Positions 1 through 8,863 of a stretch of 64,000 nt of DNA are shown here, in pieces (position 1 is the first letter of the stretch; the number at the start of each line of letters is the position of its first letter). The stretch is from UBA1351 sp964627665 (GTDB lineage Bacteria; Bacillota; Clostridia; Lachnospirales; Vallitaleaceae). The notes below the pieces were generated by a model. That model ran no database searches. It saw only the letters and a program-made list of their open reading frames with translations, and was not told the DNA's origin. The stretch lies in NCBI GenBank assembly GCA_964627665.1, contig CAZVKG010000003.1, positions 1-64,000 on the forward strand, read 5' to 3'. Made by a program: the position numbers and the translations under genes.

Positions 1-64
1 AAATTATAACGGTTTATTGCTATAAAATCAACTAACTTTGGAAAGAACCGCTCAAGAATTATGC

Positions 65-104
65 AAAAAAATAGATCTGGATTTTAGTTCATTTCCAGAT
101 CTAT
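65..104 (-). terminator. Intrinsic terminator of lon
   Basis: An 11-bp perfect inverted repeat (arms 71-81 and 94-104) is followed on the minus strand by a run of six T. It sits 10 bases past the lon stop codon and so ends the leftward lon transcript. Bases 1-60 beyond it hold nothing I can call. Confidence 0.85.
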
Positions 105-113
105 ATCTTAATG

Positions 114-2498
114 CTATATCTTGGGCGGATGAATTGTTTGATTATCTAAACCGGGAATAATTTCAAAAAGATCAAGCGGAGTGCTTATCTCAATGTCAAG
201 CGCATGGGTAAGTACTTCTTCAATTCGTTCTACAAATATAAACTCAATTGCATCTCGAACTTCTTCCGGCACATCCTTTAAGTCTCTCTCATTATCTTTT
301 GGTAACAATACTTTCTTGATTCCTGCACGATGAGCAGCCAAGATTTTTTCCTTAATTCCACCGACAGGTAGTACGTAACCACTCAGCGTAACCTCACCGG
401 TCATAGCCAAGGATGACTCCACTTTCTTTCCTGTAGCTAATGAAGCTAAAGCTGTTAGTATAGTAACTCCGGCAGACGGACCGTCCTTTGGTGTTGCACC
501 TGAAGGAACATGAAGGTGAATATCATTTTTATTGAAATCTAAAAAAGTAAGTTGATTGGTTAATCGTGATTTCACTAAGGATAAAGCAATCTTTGCGGAT
601 TCTTTCATAACATCACCAAGTTGACCCGTAAGCATCAAATGTCCTTTTCCAGGCATAAATGTTCCTTCGATAAATAATATGTCACCGCCAACAGGCGTCC
701 AAGCCAAACCGGTTACAACCCCAGGGGCACTTTCTTTACGAATTTCATCATGCCTTGCCGTTTGCCTACCTAGTAATTCTTCCACGGCTTGTGCTCCGAC
801 GTCATAGGCACCCTTAACTTCATCCAATACTATTTTTTCAATAACATTTCTTAGAATTTCATCAATGTTTTTCTTAAGTGTTCGAACACCTGATTCTCGA
901 GTATACTTATCGATAATCGTCGTGATTGCTTCATCCTTAAAAACAACATCCATTGTTTTTAATCCATGATCCTTTATTGCATTTGGAACCAAATGGTTCT
1001 TTGCAATATGAAATTTTTCAAGATTTGTATAGCTACTAATCTGTATAACTTCTAAGCGATCTAACAAAGCTCTTGGTATCGTGTTTATATTGTTTGCCGT
1101 TGCAACAAATAAGACACTTGATAAATCATAAGGAACTTCAAGGTAATGATCTGCAAAGGAATCGTTTTGTTCTGGGTCCAGCACTTCTAACAATGCACTC
1201 GATGGATCGCCACTATTTGACGCGGTTAGTTTATCAATTTCATCAAGTACAAATACAGGATTTTGTGTTCCTGCTTTTTTCATGCCTTGGATAATTCTCC
1301 CCGGAAGCGCACCTAAATATGTTCTACGATGTCCTCGTATTTCAGCTTCATCTCGAACACCACCCAAGCTAATTCGAACGTATTCACGCTCAAGAGCTTC
1401 AGCAATGCTTTTTCCTAAGCTTGTCTTACCCGTTCCGGGAGGACCTACTAATAATAAAATGGATCCTTGTTTATCATTTTGTATTTTCATAACTGCAAGA
1501 TGTTGCATGATTCGTTTTTTGACCTGATCCATACCATAATGATTGCGGTCTAAAACCTGTCTCGCATTTTTAATATCCGTATCATGAAGATCATTTTCCC
1601 ATGGCAATTCTAAGATCGTATCTAAATAGTTTCTTATAATATGCCCTTCTGAATTATTACTTCCTGACGTTTCAAGCTTGTTCAATTCTCTCATAGCCGC
1701 TTTTCTTGCTTCTTCTGTCATCTTTGATTTTTCAATACGTTCTCGATAGTTTTGGACGGAATTAGGTTCGCTATTTCCTTCACCTAATTCTTGTTGAATA
1801 GCCTTTAATTGTTCTCTTAATAAATTCTCACGATAGCTTCGACTATTCTTTTTGGAATATTTTTGAGCCATCTCAACTTGAAGTTCAACAACTTCTCTTT
1901 GTTTGGACAAATATTCTAAAAATAGCAATCCACGTGCTTTTATGGAATCTTGTAGTATTAAGGCATACTTTTCGTCTAAACTTGCTGACAATAAAGGCAT
2001 TAAATGCCCAATAATTCCATTCAGGGTTTCTTGTCGGTCAATGACTTTTAAAAATTCATCATTTCCCTGAAAATGCTCACCTATATCATGGACACTTGTT
2101 TTTATATACTGAAGCATTTCTTTTTGTCCTTCTTCAGACAAGTCATTTGTCTCGAATAACTCATGGTAGGTTGCTATCGCAATTTCTCCGGTTATAATCA
2201 CTTCATCAACCTCAAGTCGTTCTAAGCTTGACGCATATACCAAATACCCTTTACTCGCCTTTTCAACCTTTTGTAGTTTTAGCAATGAACCTACATCATA
2301 AAAACTATCGGGATCTATTGCATTTTTTAATACACCCTCCCGAATCGATAATGCAATAGCATATCCTTCCGTTTGGTTAAGTTGATTTAATAAGCGTTCT
2401 CCAAGCTCCTCATCTACTGATAACTTTGTCTCTGTATATGGTAAAATTACCGTATCAACAATAGGTATTATATGTAATGTATCTAATTTCATATTCAT
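114..2498 (-). CDS. lon: ATP-dependent Lon protease
   Basis: Lon (LonA type) is a cytoplasmic homohexameric AAA+ serine protease that degrades damaged and regulatory proteins. The 794 residues match the usual length. In order: an N-terminal substrate-binding LON domain (about 1-200), a coiled helical region, an AAA+ module with Walker A GPPGTGKTS near residue 351 and Walker B FVLDEID, and a C-terminal protease domain with the PKDGPSAG motif (catalytic Ser near 675) and the Lys of GGIKEK near 718. The key residues are all present. The gene has its own consensus promoter and terminator, so it is monocistronic. A good ribosome binding site precedes the ATG. No odd features in the protein. Confidence 0.97.
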   Translation of the reverse strand: MNMKLDTLHIIPIVDTVILPYTETKLSVDEELGERLLNQLNQTEGYAIALSIREGVLKNAIDPDSFYDVGSLLKLQKVEKASKGYLVYASSLERLEVDEVIITGEIAIATYHELFETNDLSEEGQKEMLQYIKTSVHDIGEHFQGNDEFLKVIDRQETLNGIIGHLMPLLSASLDEKYALILQDSIKARGLLFLEYLSKQREVVELQVEMAQKYSKKNSRSYRENLLREQLKAIQQELGEGNSEPNSVQNYRERIEKSKMTEEARKAAMRELNKLETSGSNNSEGHIIRNYLDTILELPWENDLHDTDIKNARQVLDRNHYGMDQVKKRIMQHLAVMKIQNDKQGSILLLVGPPGTGKTSLGKSIAEALEREYVRISLGGVRDEAEIRGHRRTYLGALPGRIIQGMKKAGTQNPVFVLDEIDKLTASNSGDPSSALLEVLDPEQNDSFADHYLEVPYDLSSVLFVATANNINTIPRALLDRLEVIQISSYTNLEKFHIAKNHLVPNAIKDHGLKTMDVVFKDEAITTIIDKYTRESGVRTLKKNIDEILRNVIEKIVLDEVKGAYDVGAQAVEELLGRQTARHDEIRKESAPGVVTGLAWTPVGGDILFIEGTFMPGKGHLMLTGQLGDVMKESAKIALSLVKSRLTNQLTFLDFNKNDIHLHVPSGATPKDGPSAGVTILTALASLATGKKVESSLAMTGEVTLSGYVLPVGGIKEKILAAHRAGIKKVLLPKDNERDLKDVPEEVRDAIEFIFVERIEEVLTHALDIEISTPLDLFEIIPGLDNQTIHPPKI

Positions 2499-2511
2499 TC
2501 TCCTTCCTTGG

Positions 2512-2532
2512 TATACTATGGAATCTAGTATA
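2512..2532. promoter_or_regulatory. Inverted repeat in the lon 5' leader
   Basis: TATACTA and TAGTATA form a perfect 7-bp inverted repeat with a 7-base spacer, just downstream of the lon -10 box and upstream of its ribosome binding site. The position suits a repressor operator. It does not match the CIRCE element, and I do not recognise the binding protein. Confidence 0.35.
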
Positions 2533-2552
2533 TTAGGATATTATAATATACA

Positions 2553-2581
2553 ATTATATCTTATTTGAGAATGATTGTCAA
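2553..2581 (-). promoter_or_regulatory. lon promoter
   Basis: TTGACA (2576-2581) and TATAAT (2553-2558) are both perfect sigma-A boxes with a 17-base spacer on the minus strand. The -35 box lies directly after the stop codon of the upstream regulator gene. Confidence 0.85.
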
Positions 2582-2586
2582 TAAGC

Positions 2587-3525
2587 TTATGCCTCTGACT
2601 CGGTTTTTGGTGCAATCGGACTGTAATGGATTCGAACATTAATATCATGATTATAGTTTCCAAAAGACTTCCCATAAATAGTTAGGCCACCGACATGTTC
2701 CGCATCTTCAGGAACACTAAATCGAAACTTTATCGGACTCTGATAATCCATATCAAAATGCTTGATTGTCATATCGGAGACCTTAAGACCATCAACGAAG
2801 GTACCTTTATTATTTATGGTTATTAATTTAAGCAATCCATATTGGTTCCAATTAGGAAACCACCAATCCGGTGTAAAGATTCCCTTGACTTCACCAAAGT
2901 CTCCCGGACTTGTCCACATGCCAATCCATTTTCCATTAAGATGAAAATTAATATCCGAAGGCCAAATCTCATTAATTCCTGGAGCTTCTGATCCCAACTC
3001 AACCGACAAAGAAATTTGATCGATTTTTTGATTGCGAGGCAATAAATTCGGTACAATATATTCTACATGTCCCCGGGTAAACCATAAGATTTCAGCATTA
3101 AACCGATCGGAATGTCCAAAAAACCTGGAGTCATCAACTTCACCTACCAAATGATGGGCCGTTGCTAATCCACATGTTGGATAAATCTCATAGTCTGAAT
3201 ATTGGCCTACTCTAATTTCGGTCTCATAGATATTTTTTAAGTCTTCCTTATTATTCACTTCAACGAGAATTTTATCTAACTGAGTGACACACTTTTTGAT
3301 GTTTCCATGTCCATGCGTTTCATTAACCACGGTTATTAAATGACATTCTTCTAATTTTTTTATATGATTGGTCAAAGCTCCATTTGTAATATTTAGCTGC
3401 GTGGCAAGTTCATTCATACTCATTCCGCCGCTTTCTGTTAACAATTTTATAATACTTATTCGCACCTCTGAACCTAACGCTTTGAAAATATCTAAACCTT
3501 CTTCAATTGTTTTAATATGTAACAT
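2587..3525 (-). CDS. ArsR-type winged-helix transcriptional regulator with a large sensor domain
   Basis: The N-terminal 90 residues are an ArsR-like winged helix: LGSEVRISIIKLL leads into a helix-turn-helix around NELATQLNITNGALTNHIKKLEE. The remaining 220 residues or so form a domain rich in aromatic and beta-type sequence without cysteine metal sites, so this is not a metal sensor of the short ArsR kind. Long ArsR-type proteins of this layout commonly sit beside carbohydrate ABC transporters in Clostridia. Here the gene is divergent from a sugar transporter operon, across a 368-base gap with a strong promoter and palindromes. I infer it controls that operon in response to a carbohydrate; the ligand is unknown. 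The start ATG has a GGGAGG site. Confidence 0.8.
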   Translation of the reverse strand: MLHIKTIEEGLDIFKALGSEVRISIIKLLTESGGMSMNELATQLNITNGALTNHIKKLEECHLITVVNETHGHGNIKKCVTQLDKILVEVNNKEDLKNIYETEIRVGQYSDYEIYPTCGLATAHHLVGEVDDSRFFGHSDRFNAEILWFTRGHVEYIVPNLLPRNQKIDQISLSVELGSEAPGINEIWPSDINFHLNGKWIGMWTSPGDFGEVKGIFTPDWWFPNWNQYGLLKLITINNKGTFVDGLKVSDMTIKHFDMDYQSPIKFRFSVPEDAEHVGGLTIYGKSFGNYNHDINVRIHYSPIAPKTESEA

Positions 3526-3706
3526 ATGAACCTCCCATATTACTTTTCACTATTTTGAATTATATCCCAATACAAATTACTTTTCAAGAAACTTTTCTTT
3601 TTCTTTTGTGCAAATGCACAAATGTACTAAATAGGACTCTCTCAACTTATGCACTTTGTCATTTTGAATTATCATTTAGATTTCTCTAAATTATTTTATA
3701 AAAACA

Positions 3707-3735
3707 TTGACTATTATCTGTTTATCTTATATAAT
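3707..3735 (+). promoter_or_regulatory. Promoter of the sugar ABC transporter operon
   Basis: TTGACT (3707-3712) and TATAAT (3730-3735) are separated by 17 bases. The predicted transcript would carry a leader of about 150 bases before the binding-protein gene. The rest of the gap 3526-3706 is AT-rich and holds nothing else I can name. Confidence 0.8.
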
Positions 3736-3785
3736 ACTACTAAGAAAGAGTTTAGTAAAGCCATTATTTTATAAATTTTCAACAA

Positions 3786-3850
3786 TTTTATGTATTACAA
3801 ATACATAAAATCTAAATCATTATTATGATATCTAAATCGTTATACGATTT
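3786..3850. promoter_or_regulatory. Three tandem palindromes in the sugar-transporter leader
   Basis: Three inverted repeats follow each other: TTTTATGTAT/ATACATAAAA with a 5-base centre (3786-3810), ATCAT/ATGAT (3816-3829) and AAATCG/CGATTT (3834-3850). The last two begin with the direct repeat TCTAAATC. They lie 50-115 bases downstream of the -10 box, where a bound repressor would block elongation, and next to the divergent ArsR-type regulator gene. Which site belongs to which regulator is not known. Confidence 0.55.
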
Positions 3851-3893
3851 GATATATACACCAAACATCTATCAATAAAAGGAGGATTAATTT

Positions 3894-5276
3894 ATGAAAA
3901 TTATTAACAAAAAATGGGGTACCTTATTGCTTGTATTTATCCTTATTTTCACGCTTACAGGATGTGGCGGTGGTTCTTCCACAGACACAACAGATTCCAC
4001 CTCATCAAGTGACACAGGAACCGGAGAAACAGAAACTTCACAACTAGGTGCTGACGCCGGCGAAGATGCTATAGAATTCGATTATTGGACATTCGTTGAT
4101 TTACATGGTAAACATTTCGAAAAAATGTTAGGTCTATGGAACGAAGCAAACCCAGACCGTCAAATCAAATTAAATGTCACTGTAATGCCTTATGATGATA
4201 TGCATAACAAATTATTAATCGCTGTACAAACTGGTCAAGGTGCTCCTGATATTTCAGATATCGAAGTTGGTCGTTTCCCTGACTTTATCGCCGGGGCTGA
4301 AGTTCCACTTGTAGATTTGACAGATGCTGTTGCTCCATACGCTGATAAAACTGTAGAATCTCGCTTAGATATTTATAGTAAAGATGGTAAAATTTATGGA
4401 TTCCCAACACATGTTGGTGCGACTGTTGCTTTTTATAATACAGAAATTCTTGAAGAAGCAGGCATTGATTATACAGAAATCGTAACATGGGATGATTACA
4501 AAGAAGCCGGTATTAAACTATATGCAGAAACAGGAAAATATCTCGGTACAGCAGACACAAGCGCAGGATGGCAAGCATCAATATTAGCAGCTCAACAAGG
4601 TGTTGATTTGACTGATGACGAAGGTAATCCAATGATTAACTCACCAGAGCTTATTCGAGGAATGGAGATGCTTGTTGATCTTCAAGAAAACAACGTTATT
4701 GCAACTATTCCTGGTGGACAACCGGATACGGAAGAAGCAAAAGGCGAATATAACATGGGCAATTATGCTTCTGCTTTAATGCCATTATGGTTTATGTCTC
4801 GTTTCACTAATGAAATGACTGACTTAGAAGGTAAAATTGCTATTGCTCCTCTTCCTGTGTTTGAAGAAGGACAACCTCGTTCTTTAGGTTTAGGTGGTAC
4901 AGGTACAGTTGTTACTAAAACTGCAAAAGATATTGAATTAGCTACAGATTTCTTAACCTTTGCAAAGATCTCTGATGAAGCCAATATTGAAATATGGAAT
5001 ACATTAGGATTCGACCCTGTCAATACAGACGTTTGGCAAATGGAAGATGTTACACATAATCCAGATAACGAATTCGTTCAATATTTCCAAAACAATCCAT
5101 TTGATGTACTTAACGAAATTGATGGCGAGATTATGTTAGTAAAATCAACAGCTTCTTCACCAAGTATTAACAATATTTGGAATACAATTACAACAAATGA
5201 GATTTTTGAAGATGGTCGTGATGTAACTGAAGCATTAAACGAAGCTCAAGAGCTCATCGAACAAGATTTACAATAA
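3894..5276 (+). CDS. Sugar ABC transporter substrate-binding lipoprotein (family 1)
   Basis: This is the extracellular receptor of a CUT1 carbohydrate importer. Residues 1-23 are a lipoprotein signal peptide ending in the lipobox LTGC, with Cys24 the lipidation site, followed by a Ser/Thr/Gly/Asp-rich tether to about residue 55. The body (about 57-460) is a solute-binding protein family 1 fold: DYWTFVD start, ISDIEVGRFPDF and YGFPTHVGATVAFYNTEILEEAG in the N lobe, and LGLGGTGTVVTKTAK in the C lobe. It heads an operon with two permease genes. The ribosome binding site AAGGAGG is strong. The sugar cannot be read from the sequence, since no glycoside hydrolase gene is nearby. Confidence 0.93.
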   Translation: MKIINKKWGTLLLVFILIFTLTGCGGGSSTDTTDSTSSSDTGTGETETSQLGADAGEDAIEFDYWTFVDLHGKHFEKMLGLWNEANPDRQIKLNVTVMPYDDMHNKLLIAVQTGQGAPDISDIEVGRFPDFIAGAEVPLVDLTDAVAPYADKTVESRLDIYSKDGKIYGFPTHVGATVAFYNTEILEEAGIDYTEIVTWDDYKEAGIKLYAETGKYLGTADTSAGWQASILAAQQGVDLTDDEGNPMINSPELIRGMEMLVDLQENNVIATIPGGQPDTEEAKGEYNMGNYASALMPLWFMSRFTNEMTDLEGKIAIAPLPVFEEGQPRSLGLGGTGTVVTKTAKDIELATDFLTFAKISDEANIEIWNTLGFDPVNTDVWQMEDVTHNPDNEFVQYFQNNPFDVLNEIDGEIMLVKSTASSPSINNIWNTITTNEIFEDGRDVTEALNEAQELIEQDLQ

Positions 5277-5295
5277 GATATACCAAAATACAGTG

Positions 5296-5332
5296 AACGC
5301 TGTCCATATACTTTTGTATATGGACAAGCGTT
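5296..5332 (+). other. Intercistronic hairpin between binding protein and permease genes
   Basis: GTCCATATAC and GTATATGGAC (loop TTTT) form a perfect 10-bp stem that continues for about six more pairs past one bulge. No T run follows, so it is not a classical terminator. Such hairpins after binding-protein genes usually protect the upstream mRNA and raise receptor over permease levels; that role here is inferred. Confidence 0.65.
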
Positions 5333-5356
5333 TCATTGTAAGAAAGGAGATTCAAT

Positions 5357-6262
5357 ATGATTAAGCTTAAACGATTTCTACATTCACAAAAATATGCTCC
5401 GTATATCTTTATTCTCCCTTTTGTAATTATTTTTATAATCTTTTGGTTGTTCCCTCTACTCAATTCATTCCGAATGAGTTTTCAAGATCAAATGTTAGGT
5501 CAAGAACCAATTTGGATTGGATTTGATAATTATAAAAAATTAATGAATGACACAGTGTTTGTAAAGGCTGTTACCAACAGTGTTATATATATGGCAGCTA
5601 CTTTGCTATTACTTATACCTTTTCCAATGTTATTTGCGGTATTACTTGACAGCAAATATATGAAATTACGCGAATTTTTCAAATCATCATTTTTTGTTCC
5701 GGCCCTAACCTCAGTTGTGGTTGCCGGTACCATATTTCGCTTAATGTTTGGAGAAATGGAAGGTTCACTTATGAATACCTTCCTTGCAAATTTCAATCTT
5801 GGTCCATTTAAGTATTTGAAGGATCAAACCTTAAGTCGAATTGCATTATTAGCTTTAGCTTGTTGGCGATGGACCGGTGTTAATATGCTGTACTTCTTAG
5901 CAGGTCTTAATGCTATTGACAAAGAATACTATGAAGCGGCTGCTATAGATGGCGCTACTGCTTTCCAACGCTTTAAAAACATTACTGTTCCACTCATCAA
6001 GCCAACAACCGTTTATGTATTAACCATTAGTATTTATGCCGGTTTAGCAATGTTTACCGAAAGTTTGATGCTCTTTAATGGAAACAACTCCCCGAAGAAT
6101 ATTGGTCTTACCATCGTCGGTTACTTATACCGTCAAGGTATTGAAAAAAACCGTTTAGGCTATGCTGCTACCGTTGGTATCTTCCTACTTATTGTTGCTA
6201 TGACAATTAATTTAACACAACTCAAACTTACAGGTACATTTAAGAAGGAGGGAAGTAAATAA
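5357..6262 (+). CDS. Sugar ABC transporter permease, MalF/UgpA type
   Basis: One of two membrane subunits of the CUT1 importer. The 301-residue protein has about six membrane segments, the first at residues 15-38. The cytoplasmic EAA loop that docks on the ATPase reads YEAAAIDGATAFQRFKNITVP, about residues 195-215. Length and topology match the MalF/UgpA family without the extra MalF periplasmic loop. It follows the receptor gene by 80 bases and overlaps the next permease start by one base (TAATG), which points to translational coupling. The substrate is not evident. Confidence 0.92.
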   Translation: MIKLKRFLHSQKYAPYIFILPFVIIFIIFWLFPLLNSFRMSFQDQMLGQEPIWIGFDNYKKLMNDTVFVKAVTNSVIYMAATLLLLIPFPMLFAVLLDSKYMKLREFFKSSFFVPALTSVVVAGTIFRLMFGEMEGSLMNTFLANFNLGPFKYLKDQTLSRIALLALACWRWTGVNMLYFLAGLNAIDKEYYEAAAIDGATAFQRFKNITVPLIKPTTVYVLTISIYAGLAMFTESLMLFNGNNSPKNIGLTIVGYLYRQGIEKNRLGYAATVGIFLLIVAMTINLTQLKLTGTFKKEGSK

Positions 6263-7116
6263 TGTCTAAACTTTCAGAAAAAAAAACAAAAGAAAAAGGT
6301 TTTAGCCTTTTACTCATTCTTTTCTTTACTGTGCTGTTTATAATCATTATGTTACCATTTTATGCTATTACCCTTGCTTCGTTTAAGCCTGGTGAAGACT
6401 TAATACGTTATGGACTTAACCTACGTTTTGATTTAAGTATTATGAGTTTTGATAACTTTGTCTTTTTATTTACCGGAGACCATTCTTACTTTACTTGGTT
6501 TAAAAACAGCATGTTCTTGACCATTGTACAGGTTGCTCTAACTTTATTTGTAAGCGCTTTTGTTGCTTATGGATTTGCAGCTTATGAGTTCAAAGGAAAA
6601 ACTCCACTTTTCATCTGTGTACTACTCATTATGATGGTTCCTTTTGAAATATTGTTACTTCCCTTATATAAGCTAATCTTTGATTTAAAATTAATGAATA
6701 CATATACCGCTATTGTGTTACCGGGTATAGCCAATGCAGGTACAATCTTCTTTTTCCGCCAGTACCTTCGAGGTATCCCAAAAGCCATTATCGATTCAGG
6801 TCGTGTTGATGGAGCTACAGAATATGGTATATTCTTTCGGTTAATTGTACCTGTTATGAAACCATCTTTTGCAGCAATGGCAATACTAAATGGTATGAAC
6901 AGTTGGAACAATCTCTTATGGCCATTTATGGTCCTTGGTGATGGCAAAAAATTCACCTTACCGATTGGCTTGAAAACATTACTTACACCCTATGGTAACA
7001 ATTACGATTTACTCATCGTTGGTTCATTCTTTGCAATATTACCGATATTTCTCTTATTCCTTGCTTTCCAAAAATACTTTATTGGCGGTTTGACCGCTGG
7101 TGCTGTAAAAGGATAA
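6262..7116 (+). CDS. Sugar ABC transporter permease, MalG/UgpE type
   Basis: Second membrane subunit of the CUT1 importer, 284 residues with six predicted membrane segments (first at about 13-35). The EAA-like loop is DSGRVDGATEYGIFFRLIVP, about residues 178-197, the ATPase contact. The C-terminal FIGGLTAGAVKG is typical of this subunit family. The gene ends the operon and is followed by a strong terminator. No ATP-binding subunit is encoded, so the importer must borrow a shared MsmX-like ATPase from elsewhere in the genome. Confidence 0.92.
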   Translation: MSKLSEKKTKEKGFSLLLILFFTVLFIIIMLPFYAITLASFKPGEDLIRYGLNLRFDLSIMSFDNFVFLFTGDHSYFTWFKNSMFLTIVQVALTLFVSAFVAYGFAAYEFKGKTPLFICVLLIMMVPFEILLLPLYKLIFDLKLMNTYTAIVLPGIANAGTIFFFRQYLRGIPKAIIDSGRVDGATEYGIFFRLIVPVMKPSFAAMAILNGMNSWNNLLWPFMVLGDGKKFTLPIGLKTLLTPYGNNYDLLIVGSFFAILPIFLLFLAFQKYFIGGLTAGAVKG

Positions 7117-7135
7117 ATTGAATATATTAAACCAA

Positions 7136-7180
7136 AAAGAAAGCGATACTTGGGAAAATGACAAGTATCGCTTTCTTTTT
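7136..7180. terminator. Bidirectional terminator between transporter operon and ilvB
   Basis: A 17-bp perfect stem (arms 7136-7152 and 7162-7178) with A-rich left and T-rich right flanks serves convergent transcripts from both sides. Confidence 0.88.
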
Positions 7181-7194
7181 TATGTTTTTTTCTA

Positions 7195-8850
7195 CTATTC
7201 TGTTATAAGTTCGTCGATAGCAGCACCCGGAGCAACCATTGGATAAACCATTTCATCCATATGTATTACACAATTAATAATAACCGGTCCCTCTATAGCC
7301 AAAGCTTCTTTTAGTTTCTTTTCTACGTCTTCTTTTTTATCAATAGTTACACAAGAAACTCCAAATGCATCAGCCAAACTATTATAATTGATATCATCTA
7401 AATGGGTAAATGAATACCGCTGATCATAAAAAATGGTCTGCCATTGTCTAACCATCCCTAATACATTATTATTAATAACAAGTACTTTTATGGGTAGTTT
7501 ATATCTAGCTGCTGTAATCATCTCATTTAGATTCATTCTAAAACTTCCATCACCCGCAATGTTCACGACCGTTTTATCCATATTACCTGCTTGAGCACCT
7601 AGTGCAGCTCCTGTGCCATATCCCATCGTTCCTAGCCCTCCGGAAGTCAAAAAATATCGCGGATCTTTAAATCGATAATACTGTGCCGCCCACATCTGAT
7701 GTTGCCCCACTTCTGTTGTAATGATTGCATCACCACCTGTGATTTCATACAGTTTTTCAATCGTGTATTGTCCTGTTAATCCTTCCGGATAAACAACCGG
7801 ATAGGTTCTATGAATCGTACCGATTTCCTCCATCCATTCATCATGATTTTGTTGTTGTAACTTTTCATTTAATGCCATTAAAACTTCTTTCACGTCACCA
7901 ATAATATCTTGGTCGACATTGACGTTTTTATTGATTTCCGCCGGATCAATATCGATATGTATAACTTTTGCATTTTGTGCAAATTTTTCCGTATTGCCTG
8001 TAACACGATCACTGAATCTAGCACCAACGGCAATAAGTAAATCACACTTTTGAACACCAATATTCGATGCTTTTGTTCCATGCATTCCAATCATTCCTGT
8101 GTAAAAAGGATGCTGTCCGGGAAAACCACCCATTCCCATTAAACTACAGGTAACCGGTGCTTGAATTTTCTCTGCAAATTCAACCATCTCATCTTTTGCA
8201 TTAGATATAACTACGCCTCCACCTGCAAAAATATATGGTTTCTCGGATTCATTGATAAGTCTAACCGCTTCATCAATATCACGCACATTAATCGCTTCTG
8301 TACTCTTAATAATCGGTTCCGGCTTTTGATATGTGTAGTCCGCTTTGTTAATTGAAACATCTTTAGGAATATCAATAAGAACGGGACCCGGTCGACCGGA
8401 TTGAGCTATTTGAAATGCCTCTCGAACAATATTGGCTAAGTCTTTTACATCTTTAACGATATAATTGTGCTTGGTTACCGGGGCAGTTATCCCTGCAATA
8501 TCAACTTCCTGGAAACTATCGCGACCCAATAGGCCAACCGGAACATTTCCCGTAATCGCAACCATAGGGATTGAATCCATGTGCGCTGTCGCAATACCTG
8601 TAACTAAATTTGTCGCCCCCGGACCTGATGTTGCAATACAAACACCAACTTTTCCTGTTGAACGTGCGTAGCCATCGGCCGCATGCGAAGCACCTTGTTC
8701 ATGTGAAGTTAAAATATGTTGAAAATGATCAAGTTGACGATATATTTCATCATAGATGTAAAGAACAGCACCTCCCGGAAAACCGAAAATTGTATCGACG
8801 CCTTGTTCTTTTAAACATTCTAATAATATTTGAGATCCTGTTAATTCCAT
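7195..8850 (-). CDS. ilvB: Acetolactate synthase large (catalytic) subunit
   Basis: Catalyses the ThDP-dependent condensation of two pyruvates to acetolactate, or of pyruvate with 2-oxobutyrate, the first common step of valine, leucine and isoleucine synthesis. The 551 residues carry the three domains of the family: N-terminal pyrimidine-binding domain with the catalytic Glu in TSHEQGA (about residue 50), a central FAD-binding domain, and the C-terminal ThDP domain with GDGSFRMNLNE followed by INNN (about 437-470). It is the last gene of the operon, four genes away from its regulatory subunit ilvN, which is first. The intergenic gap to ilvD is 13 bases and the ribosome site AGGAGG is strong. 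Confidence 0.96.
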   Translation of the reverse strand: MELTGSQILLECLKEQGVDTIFGFPGGAVLYIYDEIYRQLDHFQHILTSHEQGASHAADGYARSTGKVGVCIATSGPGATNLVTGIATAHMDSIPMVAITGNVPVGLLGRDSFQEVDIAGITAPVTKHNYIVKDVKDLANIVREAFQIAQSGRPGPVLIDIPKDVSINKADYTYQKPEPIIKSTEAINVRDIDEAVRLINESEKPYIFAGGGVVISNAKDEMVEFAEKIQAPVTCSLMGMGGFPGQHPFYTGMIGMHGTKASNIGVQKCDLLIAVGARFSDRVTGNTEKFAQNAKVIHIDIDPAEINKNVNVDQDIIGDVKEVLMALNEKLQQQNHDEWMEEIGTIHRTYPVVYPEGLTGQYTIEKLYEITGGDAIITTEVGQHQMWAAQYYRFKDPRYFLTSGGLGTMGYGTGAALGAQAGNMDKTVVNIAGDGSFRMNLNEMITAARYKLPIKVLVINNNVLGMVRQWQTIFYDQRYSFTHLDDINYNSLADAFGVSCVTIDKKEDVEKKLKEALAIEGPVIINCVIHMDEMVYPMVAPGAAIDELITE

Positions 8851-8863
8851 AAGCGTTCCTCCT

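Noticed and set aside
1..60. End of a plus-strand gene entering from the left edge
   Set aside because: The frames close within 35 bases, there is no codon pattern, and the stretch is simply downstream of the lon terminator.
1073..1527. Plus-strand ORFs opposite lon, and similar frames opposite or within other large genes across the window
   Set aside because: They lie inside well supported genes in other frames, lack ribosome sites and give proteins without recognisable composition.
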